DNA of 64,000 bases from Streptomyces luteolus (GCF_029968015.1 NZ_JASCIS010000003.1:62001-126000), one strand, 5' to 3'. Counted from the first letter of the stretch, positions 39,708-48,319 are shown. The notes: generated by a model not told the origin, from the letters alone. Numbers and translations are program-made.

Positions 39708-41165
39708 TCAGTCGCCGGTCGGCGCCGGGTCCGAGGCCGGGGCGACCGTGCGCGCGGCAAGGGCCCAGTAGACGAGGCCCGCCACCAGGGACGAGGCGAG
39801 GCTCAGGTCGGCTCCGCCGAGCGGGGCCACCAGGGGGCCGGTCCACAGCTCCGAGTCGCAGGTCAGCGCGGCGAACACGATGCCGGTGAGGAGGGCGGTG
39901 ACGCCCGCCGGGTGGTAGCCGCCGCGGTACCAGTACGAGCCCGCGCGTCCGGTGTGCAGCGCTGCGGTGTCGTACCGGCAGCGGCGCAGCAGCATGTCGG
40001 CGAGGAACACGCCGCCCCAGGGCGCGAACACGATGACGAGGAGGGAGAGGAAGGAGAGCAGGGCACTGGTGAAGTCCGTGAGGAACAGCGCGTACAGGCA
40101 GCCCGCGGCGGTGACGGCGGCGCTGATCACGATGGTCTTCGCGCGGCTCCAGGGGATGCCGAGGACCTGAAGGTTCAGGCTGGACGAGTAGAGCGTGATG
40201 ATCGAGTTGGTGACGCAGCCGCCAAGGACCAGGGCGAGGAACAGCGGCTTGAACCAGCCGGGCAGCAGGCTCTCCGTCCCGGCCACGGCGTCGGTCAGAT
40301 CGGCCTGGGTGGCCGCGGCCGCGCCCGCCGCGCCGAGCGCCACGGACGAGGTGAAGCCGCCGAGCGCACCGGCCCAGGTGAGCGAGCGCAGCGAGGTGCG
40401 GGCGGGCAGGTAGCGGGTGTAGTCGGCGGGCATCGGCAGGTACGAGAACGGCCCGGCGAGGGCGACGACGAAGGCGAGGCTCCACCCGGCGGCACCCGGC
40501 GCGGTCGGGCTCGCGCCGGTGTCGGTGCCAGGCAGCAGCAGGACGAGGAGCGCGGCGAAGCCGACGGCCAGGACGTACGCCATCCAGCGTTCGGCGAACT
40601 GCACGGTGGCGTGGCCCCAGAGCGCGACGGCGAAGGTCAGCGCCATGGTGACGACGAGGGCGAAGGCGCGGGCGGAGGTGCCGGTCCAGCCGAGGTGCGC
40701 GCAGAACGCCTCCAGGGCCAGGGCGCCGACGACGGTGTTGACGACCGTGTACCCGATCGAGACAACCCAGTTGAGCAGTCCCGCGGGCCAGTTGCCGCGT
40801 ACGCCGAAGGCGGCACGGGAGATCACGAGGGTGGCGGTGCCGGTGCGTACGCCGCTGTAGCCCGCGGCGCTGATGGCGAAGAAGGCGAGGCCGCCGACGA
40901 CGATCACGCCGACGGCCTGCCAGAAGGTGAGACCGAAGGCGACGGCGAGGGCTCCGTTGATGACGTACGTGAAGGTGAGGTTGGAGCCGAACCAGAGCCA
41001 GAACAGGTCCTTGGCGCCACCGTGGCGCGCGGCTTCGGGGATCGGTTCGATGCCGTACGTCTCGATCCGGAAGACCTCGTCGGCACGGCCGGTTCCTGTG
41101 TCCGGTGCGGTACGGCCCGGGTGGTCCGTATCCGCTTCCGATGGGGTCGTCGGCAGCTGTGTCAT
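39708..41165 (-). CDS. NCS1-family nucleobase/cytosine-type permease
   Basis: 485 residues, about twelve membrane segments. NCS1 signatures: GIEPIPEAARHGGAKDLFWL, WFGSNLTFTYVINGALAVAF, SRAAFGVRGNWPAGLLNWVV, GPFSYLPMPADYTRYLPART and FAPWGGVFLADMLLRR. It imports a nucleobase, hydantoin or related compound with a cation. First gene of a two-gene unit with the amidohydrolase; the leader holds a strong inverted repeat that the divergent TetR probably binds. Confidence 0.9.
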   Translation of the reverse strand: MTQLPTTPSEADTDHPGRTAPDTGTGRADEVFRIETYGIEPIPEAARHGGAKDLFWLWFGSNLTFTYVINGALAVAFGLTFWQAVGVIVVGGLAFFAISAAGYSGVRTGTATLVISRAAFGVRGNWPAGLLNWVVSIGYTVVNTVVGALALEAFCAHLGWTGTSARAFALVVTMALTFAVALWGHATVQFAERWMAYVLAVGFAALLVLLLPGTDTGASPTAPGAAGWSLAFVVALAGPFSYLPMPADYTRYLPARTSLRSLTWAGALGGFTSSVALGAAGAAAATQADLTDAVAGTESLLPGWFKPLFLALVLGGCVTNSIITLYSSSLNLQVLGIPWSRAKTIVISAAVTAAGCLYALFLTDFTSALLSFLSLLVIVFAPWGGVFLADMLLRRCRYDTAALHTGRAGSYWYRGGYHPAGVTALLTGIVFAALTCDSELWTGPLVAPLGGADLSLASSLVAGLVYWALAARTVAPASDPAPTGD

Positions 41166-41186
41166 CGGCTGGGCCTCTCCAAGCTC

Positions 41187-41223
41187 CTTGAATGCCGTTC
41201 AAATTTTTGGAACAGCATTCAAG
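41187..41223. promoter_or_regulatory. 14-bp inverted repeat between the NCS1 permease and TetR genes
   Basis: CTTGAATGCCGTTC (41187-41200) and GAACAGCATTCAAG (41210-41223) are complementary except one position, with a 9-base AT-rich spacer. Each arm also resembles a smaller palindrome (TTGAA...TTCAA), so two dimers may bind. Located 22 bp before the permease start and 99 bp before tetR. Confidence 0.68.
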
Positions 41224-41321
41224 ATGAGGGGTGGAAGGCCCGAGGTCAAGACCTGGAGCTGCGCAGATAGGGTCTGGAGCCGGAAGGCACGTAGTGCGCG
41301 TACGGGAGGAAGGACACCGCG

Positions 41322-41924
41322 GTGACGGTGCGGGCGCGGGAGCGCGACGGGCGGCCCTCGCGGGAGCGGATCCTGGACGAGGTCATGACAGCGGTGGCCG
41401 AACACGGCCTGGCGGAGCTGACGATGGCGTCGCTCGGCCGCCGCCTGGGCATGAGCGGCGGCCACATCCTGTACTACTTCGGCAGCAAGGACCGGATCTT
41501 CCTGGAGGCGTTGCGCTGGAGCGAGGGCCGACTCGCGGACGAGCGGCGCGCGCTGCTCGCCCGCCGGGTCACCGCCGACCGCAAACTCGACCAGTTCCTG
41601 GGTCTGTATCTGCCGCTCGGCCCGCGCGATCCGCGGTGGACGCTGTGGATCGAGCTGTGGGCGCGCACCCCGGCCGACGAGGCGCTGCGCGAGCCGCAGG
41701 ACGAGCTTGACGCGGGCTGGCAGGACGACCTGGCGGCCCTGCTCGAACGCGGCGTCCGGCAGGGCCGCTTCACACCGCACGACACGGCGGCCGCGGCCGC
41801 CCAACTCCTCGCGCTGCTCGACGGGTTGAGCACGCGCGTGGTGCTCGGCCTGCGCGGCGCCGACCGCGAGAGCGCGCTGGAGCACGCACGGGACGCGGCA
41901 CGGTCACTCGTGCCGCGCGCCTGA
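41322..41924 (+). CDS. TetR-family regulator of the permease-amidohydrolase unit
   Basis: 200 residues from GTG 41322. Helix-turn-helix: RERILDEVMTAVAEHGLAEL, TMASLGRRLGMSGGHILYYF and GSKDRIFLEALRW, residues 14-65. The C-terminal helical domain resembles BetI-like TetR proteins. It diverges from the NCS1 gene across an inverted repeat, so it most likely represses both. Confidence 0.88.
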   Translation: MTVRARERDGRPSRERILDEVMTAVAEHGLAELTMASLGRRLGMSGGHILYYFGSKDRIFLEALRWSEGRLADERRALLARRVTADRKLDQFLGLYLPLGPRDPRWTLWIELWARTPADEALREPQDELDAGWQDDLAALLERGVRQGRFTPHDTAAAAAQLLALLDGLSTRVVLGLRGADRESALEHARDAARSLVPRA

Positions 41925-41940
41925 CACCGGGCACCCCGTG

Positions 41941-42003
41941 CACCCCGGGCACCCCGGGCACCCCGGGCACCCCGGGCACCCCGGGCACCCCGGGCACCCC
42001 GGG
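41941..42003 (+). repeat. 9-bp tandem repeat between convergent genes (7 perfect copies)
   Basis: CACCCCGGG is repeated seven times without error, in the 99-bp gap between the TetR stop and the DUF899 stop. Confidence 0.97.
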
Positions 42004-42023
42004 CACTCCTCGTCCTGAGGAGC

Positions 42024-42716
42024 TCAGTCCTCGGAGCCGTACCAGGCGGCGAACTCCTCGGAGCCGGGCCAGCGGCTGTACGTCGGCGACTGCGGCCAGC
42101 CCTCGGGGACGTCCTGCCACTCCTCCTGGCGGCCGTACGGCAATGTGTCGATCAGGGGGAAGGTGTGGCTGAGCTGCTCGACGCCTCGGCTGGTGGTGTG
42201 CCAGGTGCGGTAGACGGTGTCGGTGTCGCGGTCTCGCAGGAACACGTTGAGCGCGAAGCCCCCGCCGGGAGGCGCGCCCACGTCGGTGCCGAACGGGCTG
42301 TTCGCGGTGGAGTACCAGGTCATCCGGTTTCCGACCCGGCGCTTGTACGCGAGGGCTTCGTCGATCGGGCCCTGTGTGACGATCACGAACCTCGCGTCGT
42401 AGGCGTCGAGGAACTCCTGCCGGGTGAACTGGGCGGTGAAGCCGGTGCACCCCGAGCACTGCCACTTCTCTCCGGGGAACCACATGTGGTTGTAGACGAT
42501 CAGCTGGGACTTCCCGTCGAAGACGTCGACGAGCCGGACCGGCCCGTCCTCCCCCTCCAGGGTGTAGTCCGGCATCTCGACCATCGGCATACGCCGCCGC
42601 TGCGCGGCGATCGCGTCGAGCTCCCGGGTCGCGGCCTTCTCCCGAATCCGCAGGTCGTCGAGGTGCCGCTGCCAGGTCTCGGCATCGACGACTTCGGGCA
42701 GCGCCTTGCGGCTCAT
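42024..42716 (-). CDS. DUF899 thioredoxin-like family protein
   Basis: 230 residues. DUF899 motifs: LPEVVDAETWQRHLDDLRIR, EKAATRELDAIAAQRRRMPM, LVDVFDGKSQLIVYNHMWFP, CSGCTGFTAQF (CxxC-like), WYSTANSPFGTDVG and LNVFLRDRDTDTVYRTWHTT. Thioredoxin fold with unknown substrate. Monocistronic, convergent with tetR. Confidence 0.88.
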   Translation of the reverse strand: MSRKALPEVVDAETWQRHLDDLRIREKAATRELDAIAAQRRRMPMVEMPDYTLEGEDGPVRLVDVFDGKSQLIVYNHMWFPGEKWQCSGCTGFTAQFTRQEFLDAYDARFVIVTQGPIDEALAYKRRVGNRMTWYSTANSPFGTDVGAPPGGGFALNVFLRDRDTDTVYRTWHTTSRGVEQLSHTFPLIDTLPYGRQEEWQDVPEGWPQSPTYSRWPGSEEFAAWYGSED

Positions 42717-42847
42717 GAGGTCCTCCAGCGTTCGCGACGTACGGTCTCAAGGGGTAGACCGGGGGCGGACGCGGAACTCATCGGGGTGGACCTCATCGGC
42801 GGTGGCCGTCCGGGGCGACGAACGCCTCGTAGCGCTCGATCGCGGGC

Positions 42848-43186
42848 CTAGCTGTATCGCGGATGGATGTGGTCCAGGACCGCGCCCAGGGCGTCGTTGA
42901 TGTCGTGGAGGTGGGCGGCGACCTCCGGGCGGACCGGGCGGCGGGGGTCCGTGGAGGCGTGGGCGGCCCAGTGTTCGACGATGTGGCCCATGAGGCCTCG
43001 GCGGTAGCGGGTGCGGACCATGTGGCCGACGGGCAGGCCGTACTCGTCGACGCCGTCCTTCCAGCAGACCTGGATCACGGTCTGGTGGCGCGGGTCGGCC
43101 GGTGCCGGCCCCGACGCCCGGAGAAAGAGATGGCGGCTCTCCAGCCTCCGCAGGAGGCGTGGGGCGACGTCGTTGAGGTCACTCAT
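42848..43186 (-). CDS. Hypothetical protein
   Basis: 112 residues from ATG (complement of 43184-43186): MSDLNDVAPRLLRRLESRHL. Further segments: TVIQVCWKDGVDEYGLPVGH, MVRTRYRRGLMGHIVEHWAA and VAAHLHDINDALGAVLDHIH. Mostly helical, His-rich. No family recognised. It diverges from the TetR gene at 43467 across 280 bp in which I see no clear operator. Confidence 0.6.
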   Translation of the reverse strand: MSDLNDVAPRLLRRLESRHLFLRASGPAPADPRHQTVIQVCWKDGVDEYGLPVGHMVRTRYRRGLMGHIVEHWAAHASTDPRRPVRPEVAAHLHDINDALGAVLDHIHPRYS

Positions 43187-43466
43187 TGTCGTCCTTCCGC
43201 CGGCGGCGCGGAACGCGGAACGGGGTCGTCGTCGACGTGTCAGCGACAGCAACCGCTTCCAGAAGTGTGCGGCGCCCCTGGCGGGAAGCCGTAGGCGCTG
43301 GCCGACAACTGGCCAGTTCGGGCGGGGCAGTTGACCGGATCCCGTTCCGGACGCCCGTTCCCGCACAAACCTCTCCGGAAGGGGTCCTCTAGGCTTCGGC
43401 TGCGGCGTACACACTGTTCCGCGCCCCGCCCGCCCCAGCCGTGCCGACCCCGAGGACGCCCCGTCG

Positions 43467-44057
43467 ATGAGCCCCAAGCAGAAGCGTGGACAAGCGACCG
43501 CCGAGCAGGTCCTTGACGCCGCACTGCGGATCTACGCCTCGTCGGGCGAGGCCGGCCTCACCGTGGAGGCCATCACCCGTACCAGCGGGGTGAGTTCGGG
43601 GAGTCTCTACCACCACTTCGGCAGCATGCACGGCGTCGTCCTCGCGCTCGCCGGGCGCTGGCTCGGGCGGCTGCTCGACGAGCTGGTCACGGCCCTCACG
43701 CAAGCCGCCGGGGCGCGTGCGGCCGTCGACGGGGTCGTCCACGCCTACCTGGGCTTCGTCCGCGACCACCCCGACGCCTCGCGGCTGCTGCACTCGGCCG
43801 CCGTGGACCAGGACCAGATGGCGAACATCGAGGCGGTCCGCGACTCCCAGGAGGCCCGCCTCTCGCCGGTCGCCGAGTGGATCGAGGCCCGCGTCTCGGC
43901 CGGTGAACTGGCCGCGCTGCCCGCCCCGTTGATCGAGGCACTCGTCCTGGGCCCGGTCGTCGCGGTCGCCCGCCGCTGGCTCACGCTCGCCGACGTGGAT
44001 CTGGACGCGGCCATGGCATCCCTGCCGGACCGGATCTGGCAGTCCGTCAGACCGTGA
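43467..44057 (+). CDS. TetR-family regulator
   Basis: 196 residues from ATG 43467. Helix-turn-helix: TAEQVLDAALRIYASSGEAG, LTVEAITRTSGVSSGSLYHH and FGSMHGVVLALAG, residues 11-63. The helical C-terminal domain is typical. Its target is not evident: the next gene on its strand is the EF-G-like protein and the divergent one is a hypothetical. A 9-bp GGTCCCGGC repeat follows the stop. Confidence 0.85.
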   Translation: MSPKQKRGQATAEQVLDAALRIYASSGEAGLTVEAITRTSGVSSGSLYHHFGSMHGVVLALAGRWLGRLLDELVTALTQAAGARAAVDGVVHAYLGFVRDHPDASRLLHSAAVDQDQMANIEAVRDSQEARLSPVAEWIEARVSAGELAALPAPLIEALVLGPVVAVARRWLTLADVDLDAAMASLPDRIWQSVRP

Positions 44058-44174
44058 CCACCGAGGCGCTGCGGTCCCGGCGGTCCCGGCGGTCCCGTCA
44101 CGCCCCAGTACCAGAACCGGCCCCTGATGAGGTCCGGGGAGACGGGGCGTCGGTGGCCCGGGTAGCGTGCCGGG

Positions 44175-44561
44175 ATGACGCCAGCGCTCCCCCGGTTTCC
44201 GCCGCACCCGATCCGTGACGTACGCGTCCTGCATCAGCGGCAGAACTGCGCACCCCAATTCGCCGACATCACCGTGGATTTCGAGCCTGCGGCCGAACCG
44301 GGAGCGGGATTCACCTTCGAGGTCGCCGACGGGATCGATGTCGACTACGAACCCGCCGAAGACCTTCCGGGATTCTTCGCCGCCGTCGCCACCGGAATCC
44401 AGGAGCAATTGAGCCTGCCTGAGCACCCGTTCGTGATCGCCGCCCGTGTCGTACTCAGAAAGGCCCGCGCCGATTCATTCGGGTCCCATGAACGGGCCTT
44501 CCGCGTCGCCGGGTTTCTCGCCGCCCGGAAGGCGGTGGCGGAGTGCACCCGTCTCAGGTGA
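44175..44561 (+). CDS. Free-standing EF-G domain IV-like protein
   Basis: 128 residues from ATG 44175. It aligns by eye with domain IV of elongation factor G: FADITVDFEP against the EF-G strand before 'EPLE'; GAGFTFEVADG against the 'GYEFIND' region; PGFFAAVATGIQEQL against 'PAVDKGIQEQL'; and DSFGSHERAFRVAGFLAARK against 'DVDSSELAFKLAASIAFK'. EF-G domain IV is the part that enters the ribosomal A site. There is no GTPase domain here or nearby. A ribosome-associated role is inferred only. It is not annotated in any family I can name as a single domain. Confidence 0.6.
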   Translation: MTPALPRFPPHPIRDVRVLHQRQNCAPQFADITVDFEPAAEPGAGFTFEVADGIDVDYEPAEDLPGFFAAVATGIQEQLSLPEHPFVIAARVVLRKARADSFGSHERAFRVAGFLAARKAVAECTRLR

Positions 44562-45015
44562 CCGGCGCGGCTCCGTCCGTGTGGCGTACGACGGCCACCC
44601 CACCTGCGAAGGAATCCAGGGCGATATCCAACCGCTGTGCGCAGAAACGTTTCTCGGGGGCCGGAAGGCGAATGTCGTCCGCGACTCTGCGTACGTTCCG
44701 AAGCTGCGCAGGGCGCAGGTCCGTGAAGGGCTGGAGAAGGTCCGCCGCGTCTGAGAGTTCATGGATCCGGGGATGTGAGGGCGGCTCCGGCGGGGACTGA
44801 GGCGGGAATGATGGTTCAGAAGCCCGAGCGGTCGGGCCATTTGTCCGGGCGGTCGGGTCGATTCCCACGAGGCGTGCTTCGAAATCGCTCTTCAGGCGGT
44901 CGAGTGCCTGCAGAAGATCTGCCAGCACCGGCAATTCCTGGGCCACTTCACCCGCTCCTGCTCCGCAAGTGCACCGCGTCGGCCGGGGGGCTTCACTCGC
45001 ATCATGACTGGTCAT
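44554..45015 (-). CDS. Hypothetical protein with a short coiled-coil-like segment
   Basis: 153 residues from ATG (complement of 45013-45015); GTG at 45021 is the alternative. Segments: CTCGAGAGEVAQELPVLADL, LQALDRLKSDFEARLVGIDP (amphipathic helix), a Pro/Ser linker and LSDAADLLQPFTDLRPAQLR. No known family. It is convergent with the EF-G-like gene and overlaps its end by 8 bp. Confidence 0.5.
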   Translation of the reverse strand: MTSHDASEAPRPTRCTCGAGAGEVAQELPVLADLLQALDRLKSDFEARLVGIDPTARTNGPTARASEPSFPPQSPPEPPSHPRIHELSDAADLLQPFTDLRPAQLRNVRRVADDIRLPAPEKRFCAQRLDIALDSFAGGVAVVRHTDGAAPVT

Positions 45016-45078
45016 ACGCACACACCCCCAACGACGGCCCCGCTCGGGTGGGAACGCACCATCCGAGTGACACCGCGC

Positions 45079-45543
45079 TCACTGGGCAAGCCACGCCCCG
45101 TCGCGCAGGACGACCCGGCCGCTCAGCTCGGGTTCTCCGCGCCAGGCGCGCACCGTCCGCGGCGGGACGCGCAGGTAGAGGAAGGGCTCCCGTTCCGTGC
45201 GCGGGTCCCAGCCGAACTTGCCCGCGAAAGCATCAGCTGGACCCTTCGGCACATCCCGCGCGGGCCAGTGCTCGGCCTCGCCTTGCAGCAGGACCACGTC
45301 GAAGGTGTCCGGCAGCGCCAGTCGTACGCGCGGTTCGGCTCGTACGTTGCGTGCGGTCGCGGAGTTCGCGCCGGTGCACATCCACACCGCCCGCCCGTCC
45401 CACAGGAACCAGAGCGGCACCTGGTGCGGGCCGTGTTCCGGGTGGGACGTCGAGAGCCATATGTCACGTTCCGCGTTCAGCCGGTCCAGGGTGTCGCGCT
45501 TGCGTTCCGCGGTATCGCGGCGAGTGAATTCCTCGGCTTGCAT
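45079..45543 (-). CDS. Pyridoxamine-phosphate-oxidase-like (F420/FMN) family protein
   Basis: 154 residues. Split-barrel features: RDIWLSTSHPEHGPHQVPLW, FLWDGRAVWMCTGANSATAR, NVRAEPRVRLALPDTFDVVL and LQGEAEHWPARDVP. In actinobacteria such proteins use F420 or FMN for small reductions; the exact cofactor cannot be read here. The C-terminal FLYLRVPPRTVRAWRGEPEL is typical of the subgroup. Monocistronic. Confidence 0.85.
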   Translation of the reverse strand: MQAEEFTRRDTAERKRDTLDRLNAERDIWLSTSHPEHGPHQVPLWFLWDGRAVWMCTGANSATARNVRAEPRVRLALPDTFDVVLLQGEAEHWPARDVPKGPADAFAGKFGWDPRTEREPFLYLRVPPRTVRAWRGEPELSGRVVLRDGAWLAQ

Positions 45544-45592
45544 GAGCGCCGACCCTAGCCAGCAGGAACCCCGCGCGCATGGGGCGCGGGAC

Positions 45593-45757
45593 CTAGGCCC
45601 GACGGCCGAACCCTGCCCCCCGCTGGATGGGCTCCGGGAAGAGGAGCATCAGGCCGAGGTAGCTGACGGCGGCGAGGGCCGGGCCGACCGGCAGGGAGAG
45701 GTCGGTGCCGTCCGCGAGGTTGCCGAGCGGTGCTGTTCCGGTGATGTGCGGCCGACC
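45593..45757 (-). pseudogene. NCS1-type permease, C-terminal remnant
   Basis: One open stretch, ITGTAPLGNLADGTDLSLPV, GPALAAVSYLGLMLLFPEPI and QRGAGFGRRA with a stop. It resembles the last membrane helix of purine-cytosine permeases, including the one at 39708-41165 in this window (APLGGADLSLASSLVAGLVY). Nothing of the rest is present. Confidence 0.45.
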
Positions 45758-45857
45758 TGCGGCGACGGGTACGGTAGGCCGTCGAGCGGCCCAAAGTCAT
45801 ACTTGGCAAAGCCATAACCCTGCCTTATGAGCTCATAAAGCGGACCCGCCTACCGAC

Positions 45858-45876
45858 TTAGGCTTGCCTTACTTTA
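45858..45876. promoter_or_regulatory. Candidate DmdR/IdeR iron box before the ferredoxin reductase gene
   Basis: TTAGGCTTGCCTTACTTTA matches about 13 of 19 positions of the actinobacterial iron box (TTAGGTTAGGCTAACCTAA as I recall it). TTAGGCTT repeats at 45874-45881. It lies 45 bp upstream of the start codon, in an AT-richer promoter-like stretch. Confidence 0.45.
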
Positions 45877-45920
45877 GGCTTCCCCTTGAGCACCAGCCAT
45901 CACTCGAAGGGAACCTGAAC

Positions 45921-47285
45921 ATGCCGCGCCCTCTGCGGGTAGCCATTGTCGGAGCCGGTCCCGCCGGCATCTACGCCGCCGACGCTCTGCTGAAGTCCGC
46001 GGCGGCTGCCGATCCGGGGGTGTCCATCGACCTCTTCGAACGCATGCCGGCCCCCTTCGGCCTGATCCGCTACGGCGTCGCCCCCGACCACCCCCGGATC
46101 AAGGGCATCGTCACCGCCCTGCACCAGGTCCTGGACAAGCCTCAGGTCCGTCTCTTCGGCAACGTCGACTACCCGAAGGACATCGACCTCGACGAGCTGC
46201 GCGGCTTCTACGACGCGGTGGTCTTCTCCACCGGCGCCATGGCCGACCGTGAACTCCGCATCCCCGGCGTTGAGCTCGACGGCTCCCTCGGCGCCGCGGA
46301 CTTCGCCTCCTGGTACGACGGCCACCCGGACGTGCCCCGCGACTGGGACCTGTCCGCCGAGAAGGTCGCCGTGCTCGGCGTCGGCAACGTGGCCCTCGAC
46401 ATCGCGCGCATCCTCGCCAAGACGGCGGAGGAGCTGCTGCCGACGGAGATACCGCCGAACGTCCACGAGGGTCTGAAGGCCAACCGCGCCAAGGAAATCC
46501 ACGTCTTCGGCCGCCGCGGCCCGGCGCAGGCGAAGTTCAGCCCGATGGAGCTTCGGGAGCTGGACCACTCGCCGAACATCGAGGTCATCGTCAACCCCGA
46601 GGACATCGACTACGACGAGGGCTCGATCGCCGAGCGGCGCAAGAACAAGCAGACCGATATGGTCGCCAAGACCCTGGAGAACTGGGCGATCCGCGACGTC
46701 GGCGACCGCCCGCACAAACTGTTCCTGCACTTCTTCGAGTCGCCGCAGGAGATCCTCGGCGAGGACGGCAAGGTCGTCGGTCTGCGCACCGAGCGCACCG
46801 AACTGGACGGCACGGGCAACGTGAAGGGCACCGGCCGGACCACCGACTGGGACGTCCAGGCCGTCTACCGCGCCGTCGGCTACCTCTCCGACGAACTGGC
46901 CAAGCTCCCCTGGGACGTCACCTCCGGCACGGTCCCCGACGAGGGCGGCCGGGTGATCGAGGACGGCGGCACGCACATGTCGTCCACGTACGTCACCGGC
47001 TGGATCCGGCGCGGACCCGTCGGGCTGATCGGCCACACCAAGGGCGACGCCAACGAGACCGTCGCCAACCTCCTGGAGGACCACGCCGAGGGCCGGCTGC
47101 AGTCCCCGTCGGAGCCCGCCCCCGAGGCCGTCGAGGCCTTCCTCGGCGAGCGCGGCGTCCGCTACACGACGTGGGACGGCTGGTACAAGCTCGACGCCGC
47201 GGAGAAGGCGCTCGGCGAGCCGCAGGGCCGCGATCGCGTCAAGATCGTGGAGCGCGAGGAGATGCTCGACGCGAGCGGCGCCTGA
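45921..47285 (+). CDS. fprA: Ferredoxin/adrenodoxin--NADP+ reductase (FprA family)
   Basis: 454 residues from ATG 45921, behind GAAGGGAA. The FAD motif VAIVGAGPAGIYAADALLKS is at residues 7-26, then the family-specific FGLIRYGVAPDHPRIKGIVT. The NADP motif VLGVGNVALDIARILAKTAE lies near residues 153-172, FGRRGPAQAKFSP follows, and the end carries VTGWIRRGPVGLIGHTKGDA. It passes electrons between NADPH and ferredoxin in the cytoplasm, often for P450 or Fe-S pathways. A candidate iron box suggests repression by iron-loaded DmdR. Confidence 0.93.
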   Translation: MPRPLRVAIVGAGPAGIYAADALLKSAAAADPGVSIDLFERMPAPFGLIRYGVAPDHPRIKGIVTALHQVLDKPQVRLFGNVDYPKDIDLDELRGFYDAVVFSTGAMADRELRIPGVELDGSLGAADFASWYDGHPDVPRDWDLSAEKVAVLGVGNVALDIARILAKTAEELLPTEIPPNVHEGLKANRAKEIHVFGRRGPAQAKFSPMELRELDHSPNIEVIVNPEDIDYDEGSIAERRKNKQTDMVAKTLENWAIRDVGDRPHKLFLHFFESPQEILGEDGKVVGLRTERTELDGTGNVKGTGRTTDWDVQAVYRAVGYLSDELAKLPWDVTSGTVPDEGGRVIEDGGTHMSSTYVTGWIRRGPVGLIGHTKGDANETVANLLEDHAEGRLQSPSEPAPEAVEAFLGERGVRYTTWDGWYKLDAAEKALGEPQGRDRVKIVEREEMLDASGA

Positions 47286-47400
47286 TCCGATGCGTAGGCA
47301 GGTGATCTGATGCGTAGGCAGGTGATCTGGTACGTACGCAGGTGCTCTGATGCGTGCGCAGGTGAGTCGGTTGCCGCGCCGGTGAATCGATGCGTACGCG
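47281..47400 (+). repeat. 20-bp tandem repeat after fprA (6 copies)
   Basis: GGTGATCTGATGCGTAGGCA is repeated six times in exact 20-bp register with growing divergence, starting at the fprA stop codon. No hairpin is evident. Confidence 0.93.
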
Positions 47401-47470
47401 GGTGAAGCTGAGCAGTGTGCCCCGGTCCCGGAGTGTTCCCGGGCCGGGGCACGCCTGTGACCTCACCCAC

Positions 47471-48319
47471 TCACCCGGAGATGAACTCCCCTACCAGCGC
47501 GCCGAGTTGGTCCGCAGCCCGATGCTGGAACCCGTGATGCCCCTGCCCCGGCAGGACGGTGATCTCGGCGCGTGGCAGCAGTCGGGCCGCGGTGGCGGCC
47601 ACCTGGTCCGCGGCGTGCGTCCGGGCGGCGCCCGCGAGGACGAGCTGTACCGGCACGTCGAGGGCGCGCAGCGCTTCGGCTGCGGGGCGCGGGCCGGTGA
47701 CCGGGCGGGCCTGGCGCACCCCGGCCGCCGCTTCCTGCAGGCGCAGCCAGTCCGGGTCGAACGCCGCCCCGCCGCTCTCCCAGCGCAGGAAGGACCGTAC
47801 GCGCGCGGGGCTCGGCGCGAGCAGTGCCGGGAGCGCGCGCAGCAGGTACGCGGGCCGGAATCCGGCGAAGCAGCCGGTGGGGTCGAGCAGGGTCAGCCGT
47901 TCGACGCGGGGCGAGGCCAGGGCGTAGTGCAGGGCGATCCAGGCACCGTAGGAGTGGCCCACCAGAGCGGTGCCGCTGACGCCGAGGCCGTCGAGCAACG
48001 CGTCCAGCCACTCGGCGAGTTGGGCGACCGTGGCGATGCGGTGGCCGTCGTCGGCAGGGGTGCTGCGGCCCGCATCGCCGATGAGGTCGACGGCCAGGAC
48101 GCGGTGGGTGCGGGCCAGGGTGGCGGCGTTGGCGAACCAGGAGGCCGAGCTGTCCCCGCCGCCGGGCAGCAGGAGCAGCGGCGGCGCGGTGTGCGGGCCG
48201 AGGCCGTTGGCGCGGGTGGTGCCGTGGGGTGTGCGGATGTCGAGGCGTTCGACGCCGGGGCCCCACCGGTCGAGGAGCGCGTCGTAGGCGGCGAGGAACG
48301 GCTCGGGGGACTTGGGCAT
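47471..48319 (-). CDS. Alpha/beta hydrolase
   Basis: 282 residues from ATG (complement of 48317-48319); a GTG lies one codon earlier. Oxyanion-hole PLLLLPGGGDSSASWF, acid-region VLAVDLIGDAGRSTP, nucleophile elbow LVGHSYGAWIALHYAL (Ser near residue 122), late acid VQLVLAGAARTHAADQ and catalytic His in VLPGQGHHGFQH. Substrate unknown. It diverges from the helR region. Confidence 0.87.
   Translation of the reverse strand: MPKSPEPFLAAYDALLDRWGPGVERLDIRTPHGTTRANGLGPHTAPPLLLLPGGGDSSASWFANAATLARTHRVLAVDLIGDAGRSTPADDGHRIATVAQLAEWLDALLDGLGVSGTALVGHSYGAWIALHYALASPRVERLTLLDPTGCFAGFRPAYLLRALPALLAPSPARVRSFLRWESGGAAFDPDWLRLQEAAAGVRQARPVTGPRPAAEALRALDVPVQLVLAGAARTHAADQVAATAARLLPRAEITVLPGQGHHGFQHRAADQLGALVGEFISG

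Noticed and set aside
38260..41202. 980-codon open frame on the minus strand
   Set aside because: It runs through the permease and amidohydrolase in a shifted frame, is Arg/Pro-rich and matches no family; typical GC-rich shadow.
41941..42003. CRISPR array
   Set aside because: Here and in the other arrays the units abut head-to-tail without spacers, and no cas genes are present.
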